From the NCBI GenBank assembly GCA_011620645.1, contig WOYS01000040.1, positions 25,171 through 67,029 on the forward strand: DNA of 41,859 bases, in the 5' to 3' direction. The stretch is from Mycobacterium sp. (lineage in GTDB: Bacteria > Actinomycetota > Actinomycetes > Mycobacteriales > Mycobacteriaceae). Position 1 is the first letter of the stretch. Each line of letters begins with the position of its first letter. Below are positions 15,799-24,446 of this stretch, in pieces. The notes below the pieces were generated by a model. It was not told the DNA's origin. It did no database searches and saw nothing but the letters and a program-made list of their open reading frames with translations. A program made the position numbers and the translations under genes.

Positions 15799-16839
15799 AT
15801 GCGCAGTGTCTTGAAAACAGCCGGCGTACTCACTTCCACCAAACGCTGGAGCGCGCTGACCGCTCTTGCCCTGTCCACCACGCTCGTCGCGGCATGTGGC
15901 GGCGGCGCCAGCGATGTCGCCGGCGAGGGAAACCGCGCCGAGGCCGATACGACGCTGACCCTGGTCGCCTACGCGGTCCCGGAGCCGGGCTGGTCGAAGG
16001 TCGCTCCCGCGTTCGCGGGTACCGAGGAGGGCAAGGGTGTCGGCGTCACCGCGTCCTACGGCGCATCCGGTGACCAGTCCCGCGGTGTGGAGTCCGGCAA
16101 GCCGGCCGATATCGTCAACTTCTCCGTCGAACCCGATATCACCCGGCTGGTGAAGGCCGGGCTGGTCGATAAGGACTGGAATTCGGGCGTTCAGCAGGGT
16201 GTGCCGTTCGGGTCGGTGGTGAGCCTGGCGGTCCGCGAGGGCAACCCGAAGAACATCCGCGACTGGGACGATCTGCTCAAGCCCGGTGTCGAGGTCATCA
16301 CGCCCAGCCCGCTGAGCTCGGGCTCGGCGAAGTGGAACCTGCTGGCGCCGTACGCGGCCAAGAGCAACGGCGGTCAGGATCACGCTGCCGGCATCGCCTT
16401 CGTGCAGGAATTGGTGACCCAACACATCAAGCTGCGTCCCGGATCGGGCCGTGAGGCCACCGATGTGTTCCGCCAGGGCACCGGCGATGTGCTGCTGGCC
16501 TATGAGAACGAAGCGCTGAACTATGGCCTGGAGTATGTGACCCCGCCGCAGACGTTCAAGATCGAGAACCCGGTCGCCGTGGTGAACACCAGCAAGCATC
16601 TGGACAAGGCCACCGAGTTCGTCAATTTCCAGTACACGCCCGAAGCGCAGAGGGTGTGGGCCGAGGCCGGTTTCCGCCCTGTTGATCCCGCGGTCGCCGC
16701 TGAGTTCGCCGACAAGTTCCCGGCACCGGAGAAGCTGTGGACCATTGCCGACCTCGGGGGTTGGTCCGATGTCGACAAGCAGCTGTTCGGCAAGGAGAAC
16801 GGCGAGGTCACGAAGATCTACAAGCAGGCCACTGGATGA
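15799..16839 (+). CDS. subI: Sulfate-binding lipoprotein of the sulfate ABC transporter
   Basis: Periplasmic sulfate (and thiosulfate) binding lipoprotein, 346 residues, that delivers sulfate to CysTW-A. The N terminus has basic residues, a hydrophobic stretch and a lipobox LVAAC with lipidated Cys33. The mature part shows family signatures TLTLVAYAVPEPGW, SYGASGDQSRGVESGKPADIVNFSVEPD, TPSPLSSGSAKWNLLAPY and the C-terminal RPVDP. ATG 15799 is chosen over an ATG 45 nt upstream because GGAAAGG lies in front of it and the signal peptide starts there. It is controlled by the leader ORF and SD hairpin upstream and overlaps cysT by 4 bp. Confidence 0.93.
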   Translation: MRSVLKTAGVLTSTKRWSALTALALSTTLVAACGGGASDVAGEGNRAEADTTLTLVAYAVPEPGWSKVAPAFAGTEEGKGVGVTASYGASGDQSRGVESGKPADIVNFSVEPDITRLVKAGLVDKDWNSGVQQGVPFGSVVSLAVREGNPKNIRDWDDLLKPGVEVITPSPLSSGSAKWNLLAPYAAKSNGGQDHAAGIAFVQELVTQHIKLRPGSGREATDVFRQGTGDVLLAYENEALNYGLEYVTPPQTFKIENPVAVVNTSKHLDKATEFVNFQYTPEAQRVWAEAGFRPVDPAVAAEFADKFPAPEKLWTIADLGGWSDVDKQLFGKENGEVTKIYKQATG

Positions 16840-17714
16840 GTTCTGCTGTAGCCCCCAACCCCGAGGCGAGTCGTCCAGAGCTTTCTCCGGACGGCGCGCC
16901 CGCGGGCAGGCGGCTGCCGCGCCGGGCCAGTGGTTCCTCGCTGCAGGTCGGGGTCGCGGTGTTGTGGCTGTCACTGATCGTGCTGCTGCCGCTGGCCGCG
17001 ATCGTCCTGACCTCGGCCGAGGGCGGCTGGAGTGCGTTCTGGTCGGCGGTGTCCTCGCCGTCGGCGCTGGCATCCTTCAAGGTGACGCTGGTGATCTCGA
17101 CAGTCGTCACTGTGATCAATGTGGCTTTCGGGCTGCTGATCGCCTGGGTGTTGGTGCGTGACGATTTTCCGCTCAAGCGGGTAGTCGACGCGATCATCGA
17201 CCTGCCTTTCGCGCTGCCGACCATCGTGGCAAGCCTGGTGCTGCTGTCGCTGTACGGTCCGGGCAGCCCGGTGGGCATCCACATCCAGCACACTGCATGG
17301 GGCGTGGCACTCGCGCTGGCCTTCGTGACGCTGCCCTTCGTGGTCCGCGCCGTACAGCCGGTGTTGCTGGAACTCGACCACGAGGTCGAAGAGGCGGCGG
17401 CGTCGCTGGGTGCCAACAACGCAACGATCTTCCTGAAGGTGATCCTGCCGGCGCTGGCACCGTCGCTGCTGTCGGGCGCCGGCCTGGCATTCTCCCGTGC
17501 CATCGGCGAATTCGGCTCGATCGTATTGATCGGCGGTGCCATCCCCGGTGAGACCGAGGTGTCTTCGCAGTGGATCCGGACGCTGATCGAGAACGATGAC
17601 CGGGTGGGCGCCGCGGCGATCTCGATCGTGCTGCTGCTCATCTCGTTCGTGATGCTGTTCGTGTTGCGTCACTTCGGTGCGAAGGCGGCGAAGCGGGAGG
17701 AGGCAGCGCGATGA
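16836..17714 (+). CDS. cysT: Sulfate ABC transporter permease CysT
   Basis: Inner-membrane permease subunit, 292 residues with six predicted helices, forming with CysW the channel for sulfate. The first helix is LQVGVAVLWLSLIVLLPLAAIVL. The ABC-permease EAA loop is present as EVEEAAASLGANNATIFLKVILPAL at about residues 185-210. The family-specific FSRAIGEFGSIVLIGGAIPGETEVSSQWI follows. ATGA overlap with subI and an ATGA overlap with cysW make it the second gene of the subI-cysT-cysW-cysA operon. Confidence 0.94.
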   Translation: MSSAVAPNPEASRPELSPDGAPAGRRLPRRASGSSLQVGVAVLWLSLIVLLPLAAIVLTSAEGGWSAFWSAVSSPSALASFKVTLVISTVVTVINVAFGLLIAWVLVRDDFPLKRVVDAIIDLPFALPTIVASLVLLSLYGPGSPVGIHIQHTAWGVALALAFVTLPFVVRAVQPVLLELDHEVEEAAASLGANNATIFLKVILPALAPSLLSGAGLAFSRAIGEFGSIVLIGGAIPGETEVSSQWIRTLIENDDRVGAAAISIVLLLISFVMLFVLRHFGAKAAKREEAAR

Positions 17715-18529
17715 TCCTGTCCCGCTCGACGAAGCTGATCCTGCGAATCGTCGCGTTGCTCTACATCTTCGCGCTGCTCGTGGTCCCGCTCGGGGCCATC
17801 CTGTGGCGGGCACTCTCACCCGGGCTCGGTGAGTTCTGGGGTTCGATCAGCACACCTGCCGCACAGTCGTCACTTCAGCTGTCGCTGTTGGTGGTGGCCA
17901 TCGTGGTGCCGCTTAACGTCATCTTCGGCGTCCCGACCGCCATCGTGCTGGCCCGGCGCAAGTTCCGCGGCAAGAGTGCGCTGCAGGCGGCGATCGACCT
18001 GCCGTTCGCGGTGTCGCCGGTGGTCATCGGTGTCGCCTTGATCGTGCTGTGGGGCAACGCGGGATTGTTCGGGTTCGTGGAGAACAGCTGGGGGCTGAAG
18101 ATCATCTTCGGCTTCCCCGGCATCGTGCTGGCCAGCCTATTCGTCACCATTCCGTTCGTCATCCGGGAAGTCGAACCGGTGCTGCACGAGGTGGGTATCG
18201 ACCAGGAGGAGGCGGCGTCCACGCTGGGCGCCGACTGGTGGCAGACCTTCTGGCGCATCACGCTGCCCTCGATCCGGTGGGGGCTCACCTACGGCGTCGT
18301 GCTCACCGTGGCCCGCACGCTCGGCGAGTTCGGTGCGGTGCTGATGGTGTCCTCCAACCTGCCTGGGCAGTCACAGACGCTCACCCTCCTGGTGCACGAC
18401 CGCTACATCCTGGGCAACCCCTACGGGGCGTACACCATCTCGGTGGTGCTGATGGCGGTGGCGCTCATCGTGCTGGTGGCGCAGATCCTGTTTGACGCTC
18501 AGCGGTCCCGTGCCAAGCCTGAAGACTGA
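17711..18529 (+). CDS. cysW: Sulfate ABC transporter permease CysW
   Basis: Second permease subunit, 272 residues, six predicted membrane helices. The EAA loop reads IDQEEAASTLGADWWQTFWRITLPSI and is followed by ARTLGEFGAVLMVSSNLPGQSQTLTLLVHDRY, matching CysW. It starts at an ATG that overlaps the cysT stop (ATGA). The gap to cysA is 51 bp, the widest in this operon, and holds a 15-codon ORF plus the cysA ribosome site. Confidence 0.94.
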   Translation: MILSRSTKLILRIVALLYIFALLVVPLGAILWRALSPGLGEFWGSISTPAAQSSLQLSLLVVAIVVPLNVIFGVPTAIVLARRKFRGKSALQAAIDLPFAVSPVVIGVALIVLWGNAGLFGFVENSWGLKIIFGFPGIVLASLFVTIPFVIREVEPVLHEVGIDQEEAASTLGADWWQTFWRITLPSIRWGLTYGVVLTVARTLGEFGAVLMVSSNLPGQSQTLTLLVHDRYILGNPYGAYTISVVLMAVALIVLVAQILFDAQRSRAKPED

Positions 18530-18536
18530 TCGCCTC

Positions 18537-18584
18537 ATGAACCAACATCGCGTCCACAACGACCGAGGAGACCGATCCCGATGA
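18537..18584 (+). other. 15-codon ORF joining cysW and cysA by an ATGA overlap
   Basis: ATG at 18537, 7 bp after the cysW stop, opens a frame reading [15 protein letters not shown] whose TGA (18582-18584) overlaps the cysA ATG. It resembles the bridging micro-ORFs further right, but cysA has its own GAGGAG ribosome site here and the frame could be open by chance. Listed as a possibility only. Confidence 0.25.
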
Positions 18585-19627
18585 CCGACTACGCCATCTC
18601 GGTGAAGGGCGCGAACAAGCACTACGGTGAGTTCGCAGCCCTGGACAATGTCGATTTCGTGGTGCCCAAGGGCTCGTTGACCGCGCTGCTGGGTCCCAGC
18701 GGCTCCGGCAAGTCGACGCTGTTGCGCGCCATCGCCGGCCTCGATCGGCCCGACACCGGTGAAATCACCATCAATGGTCGCGATGTGACCGGCGTACCGC
18801 CGCAGCGGCGCGGTATCGGCTTCGTGTTCCAGCACTATGCCGCGTTCAAGCACCTCACCGTGCGCGACAACGTGGCGTTCGGACTGAAGATCCGCAAGAA
18901 GCCCAAGCGTGAGATCAAGGACAAGGTCGACAACCTGCTCGAAGTGGTAGGTCTGGCCGGTTTCCAGAACCGGTATCCGGCCCAGCTGTCCGGCGGGCAG
19001 CGCCAGCGGATGGCGCTGGCCCGTGCGCTGGCGGTCGACCCCGAGGTGCTGCTGCTCGACGAGCCGTTCGGTGCGCTGGACGCCAAGGTCCGCGAGGATC
19101 TTCGCGTCTGGTTGCGCCGACTGCACGACGACGTGCAGGTCACCACGGTGCTGGTCACCCATGATCAGGCCGAAGCGCTCGATGTGGCCGACCGCATCGC
19201 CGTGCTCAACAAGGGCCGGATCGAACAGGTTGGATCGCCGACCGACGTGTATGACGCACCGGCAAATCCGTTCGTGATGTCGTTCCTCGGAACGGTGTCG
19301 CTACTCAACGGAATCCTGGTGCGGCCGCACGATATTCGGGTCGGGCGCGACCCCGACCTGGCGATCGCGGCCGGCGACGGTACCGCCGAGTCCACCGGGG
19401 TCACCAAGGCGACCGTCGACCGGATCGTGACACTGGGCTTCGAGGTTCGCGTCGAACTGACCAGTGCGGTCAACGGCACGCCCTTCACCGCGCAGATCAC
19501 CCGTGGCGATACCGAGGCGCTCGGGCTTCGTGCCGGTGACACGGTGTACGTGCGTGCCACCCGCGTTCCGCCCATCGCCGGTGAGCTGCAGGTGGCGGCC
19601 AAGGAACACGCCGACGCCCTGAGCTGA
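18581..19627 (+). CDS. cysA: Sulfate ABC transporter ATP-binding protein CysA
   Basis: ATPase of the sulfate importer, 348 residues. Walker A is GPSGSGKST, the Q loop follows at FVFQHYAAF, the ABC signature is [15 protein letters not shown], Walker [12 protein letters not shown] and the switch histidine lies in LVTHDQ. A C-terminal TOBE-like regulatory domain (from about residue 240, [12 protein letters not shown] onward) completes the CysA architecture. ATG 18581 has GAGGAG about 10 nt upstream. Last gene of the operon and convergent with the sirohydrochlorin chelatase-like gene 27 bp away; no clear terminator hairpin with a U tract is visible in that gap. Confidence 0.95.
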   Translation: MTDYAISVKGANKHYGEFAALDNVDFVVPKGSLTALLGPSGSGKSTLLRAIAGLDRPDTGEITINGRDVTGVPPQRRGIGFVFQHYAAFKHLTVRDNVAFGLKIRKKPKREIKDKVDNLLEVVGLAGFQNRYPAQLSGGQRQRMALARALAVDPEVLLLDEPFGALDAKVREDLRVWLRRLHDDVQVTTVLVTHDQAEALDVADRIAVLNKGRIEQVGSPTDVYDAPANPFVMSFLGTVSLLNGILVRPHDIRVGRDPDLAIAAGDGTAESTGVTKATVDRIVTLGFEVRVELTSAVNGTPFTAQITRGDTEALGLRAGDTVYVRATRVPPIAGELQVAAKEHADALS

Positions 19628-19654
19628 TTGCCAGTCCTGTGCCGTCGCCGACGG

Positions 19655-20365
19655 TCAGGCCGCGGCTCGTTCGGCGATGGCGGCGTCGAAGCGGTCCAGC
19701 ACCGTTTCGGCCACGAGTCGGTGCGAACCCAGTGGGGCCGCCATCGGAATGTCTTGAGCGGCAGCGAAATCCGCGACCCGGTCGGTGATCTTGCCATGCG
19801 ACAGGAACCACGGGGCGATGACGACCCGCTCGGCGCCACGACGCTGCAGGCGGTGCGCCGCGGTCAGCAGCGACGGTTTCGGTCCGGTGGCGAACGCGGT
19901 GGCGGTCCCGATCCAACGGGTGCCGATCGCCACTAACGGGGCCACCGTCGAGGTACGCGCATTGGCGGCCGGATGCGACGAACCGACTGCCGTCACGATC
20001 ACCCCGACCCTCGAATCCTGTGCGGAGACACCGGCTTCGGCGATCCGGCGGCGCAGCACCGCAAGCAGTTGGTCGTCCTTGCCGAGCACCTCGGCCTGCC
20101 GGGCGCGCACCCCGCTGGCGGTGATCATGGCCGGGATGTCGGAGCGCGCATGGAAGGCGTCGGCCAGCAGCAGGGGAGTGACCACTGCGCGATCACCGAC
20201 CTCGCGCAGCACATCGATCAGGTTGGGGGCGGTCTGCTCGCAGAACGCGGGCACCACCTCGAGTCCGGGGCGCAGCCGGCGGATCGTGTCGGCCACCGCG
20301 CGGGTGGTCACCGCCGACCGTGGATCGGCGCTGCCGTGCGCGGTGAGCACCAGAACCGGTGACAT
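19655..20365 (-). CDS. Sirohydrochlorin chelatase-like protein (CbiX/SirB family)
   Basis: Two-lobed CbiX/SirB-family protein of 236 residues. It probably inserts Fe2+ into sirohydrochlorin to finish siroheme, the cofactor of the sulfite reductase encoded two genes upstream. The N-terminal half has LVLTAHGSADPRS and TPLLLADAFHARSDIP; the C-terminal half repeats the pattern with VIVTAVGSSHPAAN and VIAPWFLSHGKITDRV. The first metal-ligand block (AHGS, FHARSDIP) is intact. ATG 20365 is chosen because the conserved VLVLTAHGS begins four codons in. It is separated from the cysH stop by a four-codon ORF (MSFR) overlapping both genes, so it is probably translationally coupled. Third gene of the sulfite reductase operon (Rv2393-like). 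Confidence 0.85.
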   Translation of the reverse strand: MSPVLVLTAHGSADPRSAVTTRAVADTIRRLRPGLEVVPAFCEQTAPNLIDVLREVGDRAVVTPLLLADAFHARSDIPAMITASGVRARQAEVLGKDDQLLAVLRRRIAEAGVSAQDSRVGVIVTAVGSSHPAANARTSTVAPLVAIGTRWIGTATAFATGPKPSLLTAAHRLQRRGAERVVIAPWFLSHGKITDRVADFAAAQDIPMAAPLGSHRLVAETVLDRFDAAIAERAAA

Positions 20366-20375
20366 CACCGGAAAC

Positions 20376-21086
20376 TCATGACGCGTGCAGTCCGCATTCC
20401 GTCTTCGCCTGCCCGGCCCACCGGCCGCTGCGCGGGTCGGCGCCCTCGACCGGCTTGCTGGTGCACGGGGCGCACCCGATCGACGGGTATCCCTCATGGA
20501 CCAGCGGATTGACCAGGATGTCGTTGGCATCGATGTAGGCCTGCATGTCCTCATCGCTCCACCCCGCGATGGGGTTGATCTTGACCAGACCGAAAGCGCT
20601 GTCCCAGCTGATCAGCGGCGCGTTGGCCCGGGTCGGAGCCTCGACCCGGCGGATGCCGGTCACCCACGCCGAGTATCCGCTCAGCGCCTCGCCCAGCGGC
20701 TCCACCTTGCGCATCCGGCAGCATGACGCGGCATCGCGGGCGAAGAGATCCTTGCCGTGCAACTCGTCCTGGCGGGCCACGCTAGCTTCCGGCGAGACAT
20801 TCACCACATGTACGTCGTAGACGGCCTCGACGGCGTCACGGGTACCCATCGTCTCGGCGAAGTGGTAGCCGGTGTTCAGGAAGAGCACGTCCACCCCGGG
20901 ACGCACCTTGGCGGCCATCTCGACGAGCACCGCGTCCTGCATGTTCGACGCCACCACGTAGTGACCGCCGAAATGCTCCTCGGTCCAGCGCAGCAGCTCC
21001 TCGGCGCCGGCGTCGGCCAGCTCAGCCGCGCCGCGCTCGGCCAGCTCCTTCAGGTCTGCCTCGGTCGGTTCCGTCAACCTCGTCAC
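20376..21086 (-). CDS. cysH: Phosphoadenylyl/adenylyl-sulfate reductase
   Basis: Cytoplasmic reductase of activated sulfate to sulfite, 236 residues. The Cys pairs that bind a [4Fe-4S] cluster are present (ASCCRMRKVEPL and IGCAPCTSKP), so it is of the APS reductase type known for mycobacteria rather than the cluster-free PAPS type. The catalytic cysteine is in the C-terminal KTECGLH motif. Substrate-binding blocks FLNTGYHFAET and VTGIRRVEAPTR are intact. GTG 21086 is the start, with a GAGG upstream, 7 bp after the sulfite reductase stop. Its product feeds the upstream-encoded sulfite reductase. Confidence 0.94.
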   Translation of the reverse strand: MTRLTEPTEADLKELAERGAAELADAGAEELLRWTEEHFGGHYVVASNMQDAVLVEMAAKVRPGVDVLFLNTGYHFAETMGTRDAVEAVYDVHVVNVSPEASVARQDELHGKDLFARDAASCCRMRKVEPLGEALSGYSAWVTGIRRVEAPTRANAPLISWDSAFGLVKINPIAGWSDEDMQAYIDANDILVNPLVHEGYPSIGCAPCTSKPVEGADPRSGRWAGQAKTECGLHAS

Positions 21087-21093
21087 CTGGGTG

Positions 21094-22797
21094 TCACCTC
21101 AACTCCGCTTCGTCGGCGCGTACCGCCCACTGAGCGAAACGCTCGTCGGGCTCGCGTTGTTTCACGAAGTTGCGGACAACCCGCTCGATGTAGTCGCCGA
21201 GCTCGCTGGAGAGCACCTTGTGCTGGCGCAGCTTGCGACCGAATGCACTGTCCAGGCCCAGGCTGCCGCCCAGGTGCACCTGGAAACCTTCTTCGGGGCC
21301 GTCGCCGTCGTCGACCATCTGACCCTTGAAGCCGATGTCGGCGATCTGGATCCGGGCGCACGAGTTCGGGCAGCCGTTGAGGTGCACGGTGATCGGCACG
21401 TCGAGCTCGGCGTTGATGTCCTCCAGGCGCTTGTCCAGGTCCGGGACCAGCGACTGGCTGCGCTTGCGGGTCTCGGCGAAGGACAGCTTGCAGAATTCGA
21501 TACCGGTGCAGGCCATCAGGTTGCGCCGCCAGTGTGACGGCGCCGACGGCAGGCCCAGCGCGTCGAGTCCGTCAGTGAGCTTGCCCAACTCCTCAGTGGG
21601 GACGTCGAGGATGACGAGCTTCTGGTACGGCGTGAACCGGATTCGGTCCGAGCCGATGGACTCGGCCAGGTCGGCGACCTTGGTCAGGATGGTGCCGGAG
21701 ACCCGGCCTGCGATGGGGGCGACGCCGACGGCGTTCAGACCGTTCTTCAGCTTCTGCACGCCGACATGGTCGATGGGCCGGGGTACCGGGGTGGGCGCCG
21801 GGCCGTCGAGCAGCGGGCGCTTGAGGTATTCGGTTTGCAGGACTTCCCGGAATTTTTCGACACCCCAGTCCTTGATGAGGAACTTCAGCCGGGCCTTGGC
21901 CCGCAGTCGCCGGTAGCCGTAATCGCGGAAGACGCTGACCACGCCTTCCCAGACATCGGGCACCTCATCGAGGGGCACCCACACGCCGAGGCGCTGGGCG
22001 AGCATCGGGTTGGTGGACAGGCCGCCGCCGACCCACAGGTCGAAGCCGGGGCCGTGCTCGGGGTGCTCGACTCCGATGAACGCGACGTCGTTGACCTCGT
22101 GTACGACATCCTGCAGACCCGAGATCGCGGTCTTGAACTTGCGCGGCAGGTTGGAGTACTCGGGCTTGCCGATGTAGCGCTTGACGATCTCGTGGACGGC
22201 AGGGGTGCCGTCGATGACCTCGTCGAGGGATTCACCGGCCAGCGGCGAACCCAGCACGATGCGCGGGCAGTCGCCACAGGCCTCGGTGGTCTGCAGACCG
22301 ACCTCGTCCAGGCGCCGCCAGATCTCCGGCATGTCCTCGACCCGGATCCAGTGGTATTGCACGTTCTGCCGGTCGGACAGGTCGGCGGTGTCGCGGGCGA
22401 ACTCGGTGGAGATGCCGCCGAGAGTGCGCAGGGCGGCCGCGGTCAGGGCGCCGCCGTCGGAGCGGACCCGCAGCATGAAGAACTCGTCTTCGAGCATGTC
22501 GGTGTTCTCATCGCCGGTCCAGGTGCCGTCATAGCCCGGCTTGCGCTGGGTGTAGAGGCCCCACCAGCGGAAACGGCCGCGCAGGTCACCCTTGTCGATG
22601 CTCTCGAACCCGCCGGGGGCGTAGATGTTCTCGATCCGGGACCGCACATTGAGCGGGTTGTCGTCCTTCTTGGCCTGCTCGTTGGCGTTCAGTGGCTCGC
22701 GGTCACCCAATGCCCACTGGCCTTCGCCGCGGGGACGCTTCACCGGCTTGGCGGGCTTTGCCGACCTTTCAGTGGCGTTTGAGACCGTCTCGGTCAT
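21094..22797 (-). CDS. nirA: Ferredoxin-dependent assimilatory sulfite reductase (NirA/Sir)
   Basis: Siroheme and [4Fe-4S] enzyme of 567 residues that reduces sulfite to sulfide with electrons from ferredoxin. The two halves of the nitrite/sulfite reductase repeat are present. The cluster ligands are CTGIEFC and NGCPNSC, and siroheme-binding segments include DRQNVQYHWIRVEDMP and FTPYQKLVILDVP. In mycobacteria the gene is named nirA although it works on sulfite. The Lys/Arg-rich first 30 residues (RSAKPAKPVKRPRGEGQWA) are family-typical. First gene of the nirA-cysH-chelatase operon, preceded by a polycysteine leader ORF and an SD-sealing hairpin. Confidence 0.94.
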   Translation of the reverse strand: MTETVSNATERSAKPAKPVKRPRGEGQWALGDREPLNANEQAKKDDNPLNVRSRIENIYAPGGFESIDKGDLRGRFRWWGLYTQRKPGYDGTWTGDENTDMLEDEFFMLRVRSDGGALTAAALRTLGGISTEFARDTADLSDRQNVQYHWIRVEDMPEIWRRLDEVGLQTTEACGDCPRIVLGSPLAGESLDEVIDGTPAVHEIVKRYIGKPEYSNLPRKFKTAISGLQDVVHEVNDVAFIGVEHPEHGPGFDLWVGGGLSTNPMLAQRLGVWVPLDEVPDVWEGVVSVFRDYGYRRLRAKARLKFLIKDWGVEKFREVLQTEYLKRPLLDGPAPTPVPRPIDHVGVQKLKNGLNAVGVAPIAGRVSGTILTKVADLAESIGSDRIRFTPYQKLVILDVPTEELGKLTDGLDALGLPSAPSHWRRNLMACTGIEFCKLSFAETRKRSQSLVPDLDKRLEDINAELDVPITVHLNGCPNSCARIQIADIGFKGQMVDDGDGPEEGFQVHLGGSLGLDSAFGRKLRQHKVLSSELGDYIERVVRNFVKQREPDERFAQWAVRADEAELR

Positions 22798-22805
22798 GTC
22801 GTTGA

Positions 22806-22825
22806 GGCTCCTAGTCGGAGGAGCC
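22806..22825 (-). promoter_or_regulatory. SD-sequestering hairpin before nirA
   Basis: On the minus strand GGCTCCT and AGGAGCC form a perfect 7-bp stem with a six-base loop (plus-strand arms 22806-22812 and 22819-22825). The second arm contains the AGGAG Shine-Dalgarno sequence of nirA, whose ATG is 8 nt further on. The hairpin would block initiation unless another structure or a stalled ribosome upstream relieves it. Its position parallels the SD hairpin of subI. Confidence 0.7.
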
Positions 22826-22920
22826 GGCTCGTGAATCGCGCAATCGCCGGGGGCTGGCCAGCGGCGCAGATCCGGCGGCCAGCTCAGGGATTGGGCGGGC
22901 TGAGTCCGATATCGACGCGG

Positions 22921-23025
22921 TCAGGGCAGACAACAACAGCTACAAATGCGCTTCAGGTCGACATGCCGCCGGACCACCAGCGCAATGCGGGTGGTGCTGT
23001 CAACGGCGGCGGTCACGTCCGACAT
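22921..23025 (-). CDS. Polycysteine leader peptide of the sulfite reductase operon
   Basis: 34-codon ORF beginning MSDVTAAVDST and ending ICSCCCLP, i.e. Cys-Ser-Cys-Cys-Cys just before the stop, 123 nt upstream of nirA. It is the counterpart of the subI leader (120 nt) and of the polycysteine attenuator known before the orthologous operon in M. smegmatis. Unlike the subI leader, no TANNNT box lies 6-8 nt before this ATG, so I cannot confirm from sequence that it is leaderless. Cys codon stalling under cysteine shortage is the inferred signal. Confidence 0.8.
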   Translation of the reverse strand: MSDVTAAVDSTTRIALVVRRHVDLKRICSCCCLP

Positions 23026-23110
23026 TGTGCCACGACGCCCACCACCTGCCCTAACCGGGCCAGATTTAGGCTCAGGGTGCGCACAACACGTTCTGGGATG
23101 ATATCGGGAC

Positions 23111-24259
23111 ATGAGCAGCGTGCACCTGAACCGAGATGGCCCCTTCGGCATCTACATCCATGTGCCGTTCTGCGCGACGCGCTGCGGTTACTGCGACTTC
23201 AACACCTACACACCGTCAGAGCTCGGTGGGGCCAACCCCGACGGCTGGCTGGCGGCCGTTCGGATTGAGCTGGCGCTGGCGGCGGCGCAGGTCGGACCGC
23301 GGCCGGTGGACACCGTCTTCGTCGGTGGCGGCACCCCGACGATGCTCGGCGGTCACGGCCTGTCGGCAGTGCTGGCGGCGGTGCAGGAGCACTTCGAACT
23401 GGCGCCCGGCGCGGAGGTCACCACCGAGGCCAATCCCGAGTCCAGCTCACCGGCCCTGTTCGCGCAGTTGCGTGCGGCCGGCTACACCCGGATCTCGCTG
23501 GGCATGCAGTCGGCCGCGGCGCACGTGTTGAAGGTGCTGGATCGGGTGCATTCGACGGGCCGGGCCCCGGCCGCCGCACTGGAGGCCCGTGCCGAGGGGT
23601 TCGAGCACGTCAATCTCGACCTGATCTACGGCACTCCCGGCGAGACCGACGACGATCTGCTGCGCTCGATCGAAACGGCGCTGGGCGCTGAGGTCGACCA
23701 TGTGTCGGCCTACGCGCTGATCGTCGAGGACGGCACCGCCCTGGCCCGCCGGGTGCGCCGCGGCGAACTGCCGGCACCGGACAACGACGTGCTCGCAGAC
23801 CGCTACGAACTGCTCGATGCGCACCTGTCGGCGGCCGGTCTGCAGTGGTACGAGGTGTCCAACTGGAGTCGGCCCGGCGGTGAGTGCCGGCACAACCTCG
23901 GCTACTGGGACGGCGGCCACTGGTGGGGTGCCGGGCCGGGGGCGCACAGCTTTCTCGGCGCGACACGGTGGTGGAATATCAAGCACCCCAACGCTTATGC
24001 GCAGGCGCTGGCCCAAGGTCGGCTGCCGGTGGCCGACTCCGAGCAACTCGACGACGGCGCCCGGCACCTCGAGGACGTGATGCTGCGGATGCGGCTGCGC
24101 AGCGGCCTGCCGCGCGCGGTGCTCACCGAACCCGAGCAACGCCGTGCGGATACGGCGCTCACCGACGGACTGGTGGTCGCCGACGCGGACCGGCTGGTGC
24201 TCACCGACCGGGGACGGCTGCTCGCCGACGCGGTGGTGCGTGACCTACTCGCGGACTGA
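23111..24259 (+). CDS. hemW: Radical SAM heme chaperone HemW (HemN-like)
   Basis: Radical SAM protein of 382 residues related to oxygen-independent coproporphyrinogen oxidase. The cluster motif is CATRCGYC (CX3CX2C) near residue 17-25, preceded by GIYIHVPF. SAM-binding and family blocks follow: FVGGGTPTML, TTEANPES, RISLGMQS, NLDLIYGTPGE and EVSNWSRPG...CRHNLGYW. The C-terminal domain (from about residue 300) is the HemW-type winged region. Members like this act as heme chaperones, so the 'coproporphyrinogen oxidase' name often used may be wrong. Divergent from the nirA leader, from which it is separated by 85 bp. Confidence 0.9.
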   Translation: MSSVHLNRDGPFGIYIHVPFCATRCGYCDFNTYTPSELGGANPDGWLAAVRIELALAAAQVGPRPVDTVFVGGGTPTMLGGHGLSAVLAAVQEHFELAPGAEVTTEANPESSSPALFAQLRAAGYTRISLGMQSAAAHVLKVLDRVHSTGRAPAAALEARAEGFEHVNLDLIYGTPGETDDDLLRSIETALGAEVDHVSAYALIVEDGTALARRVRRGELPAPDNDVLADRYELLDAHLSAAGLQWYEVSNWSRPGGECRHNLGYWDGGHWWGAGPGAHSFLGATRWWNIKHPNAYAQALAQGRLPVADSEQLDDGARHLEDVMLRMRLRSGLPRAVLTEPEQRRADTALTDGLVVADADRLVLTDRGRLLADAVVRDLLAD

Positions 24260-24306
24260 GGGTCAGGAGCAGGACGCGCTGATCTCTTCGGCTTCGCGAT
24301 GTCCTA

Positions 24307-24387
24307 ACCCGCGTCTCGCCGAAACCGCGTTCGGGAAGGCAGGTACTCGAACTTTCGCTTCCTGGTTGCAGTTTCGGCGATGCGGGT
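24307..24387. repeat. Long imperfect palindrome between convergent genes
   Basis: TCGCCGAAAC (24316-24325) and GTTTCGGCGA (24371-24380) are perfect inverted copies. Outside them ACCCGC (24307-24312) and GCGGGT (24382-24387) also pair, separated by 3 and 1 unpaired bases. Inside, GGAAG and CTTCC can pair too. It lies in the 187-bp gap between hemW (plus) and the next gene (minus), the place for a bidirectional terminator, but there is no T run on either side. A decayed miniature element is possible. Confidence 0.6.
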
Positions 24388-24446
24388 GGGTGTACCTATG
24401 GCCGTCCCGTCCGCGGGCCCGAAGCACGCGGTAGGCGCGGTCGACG

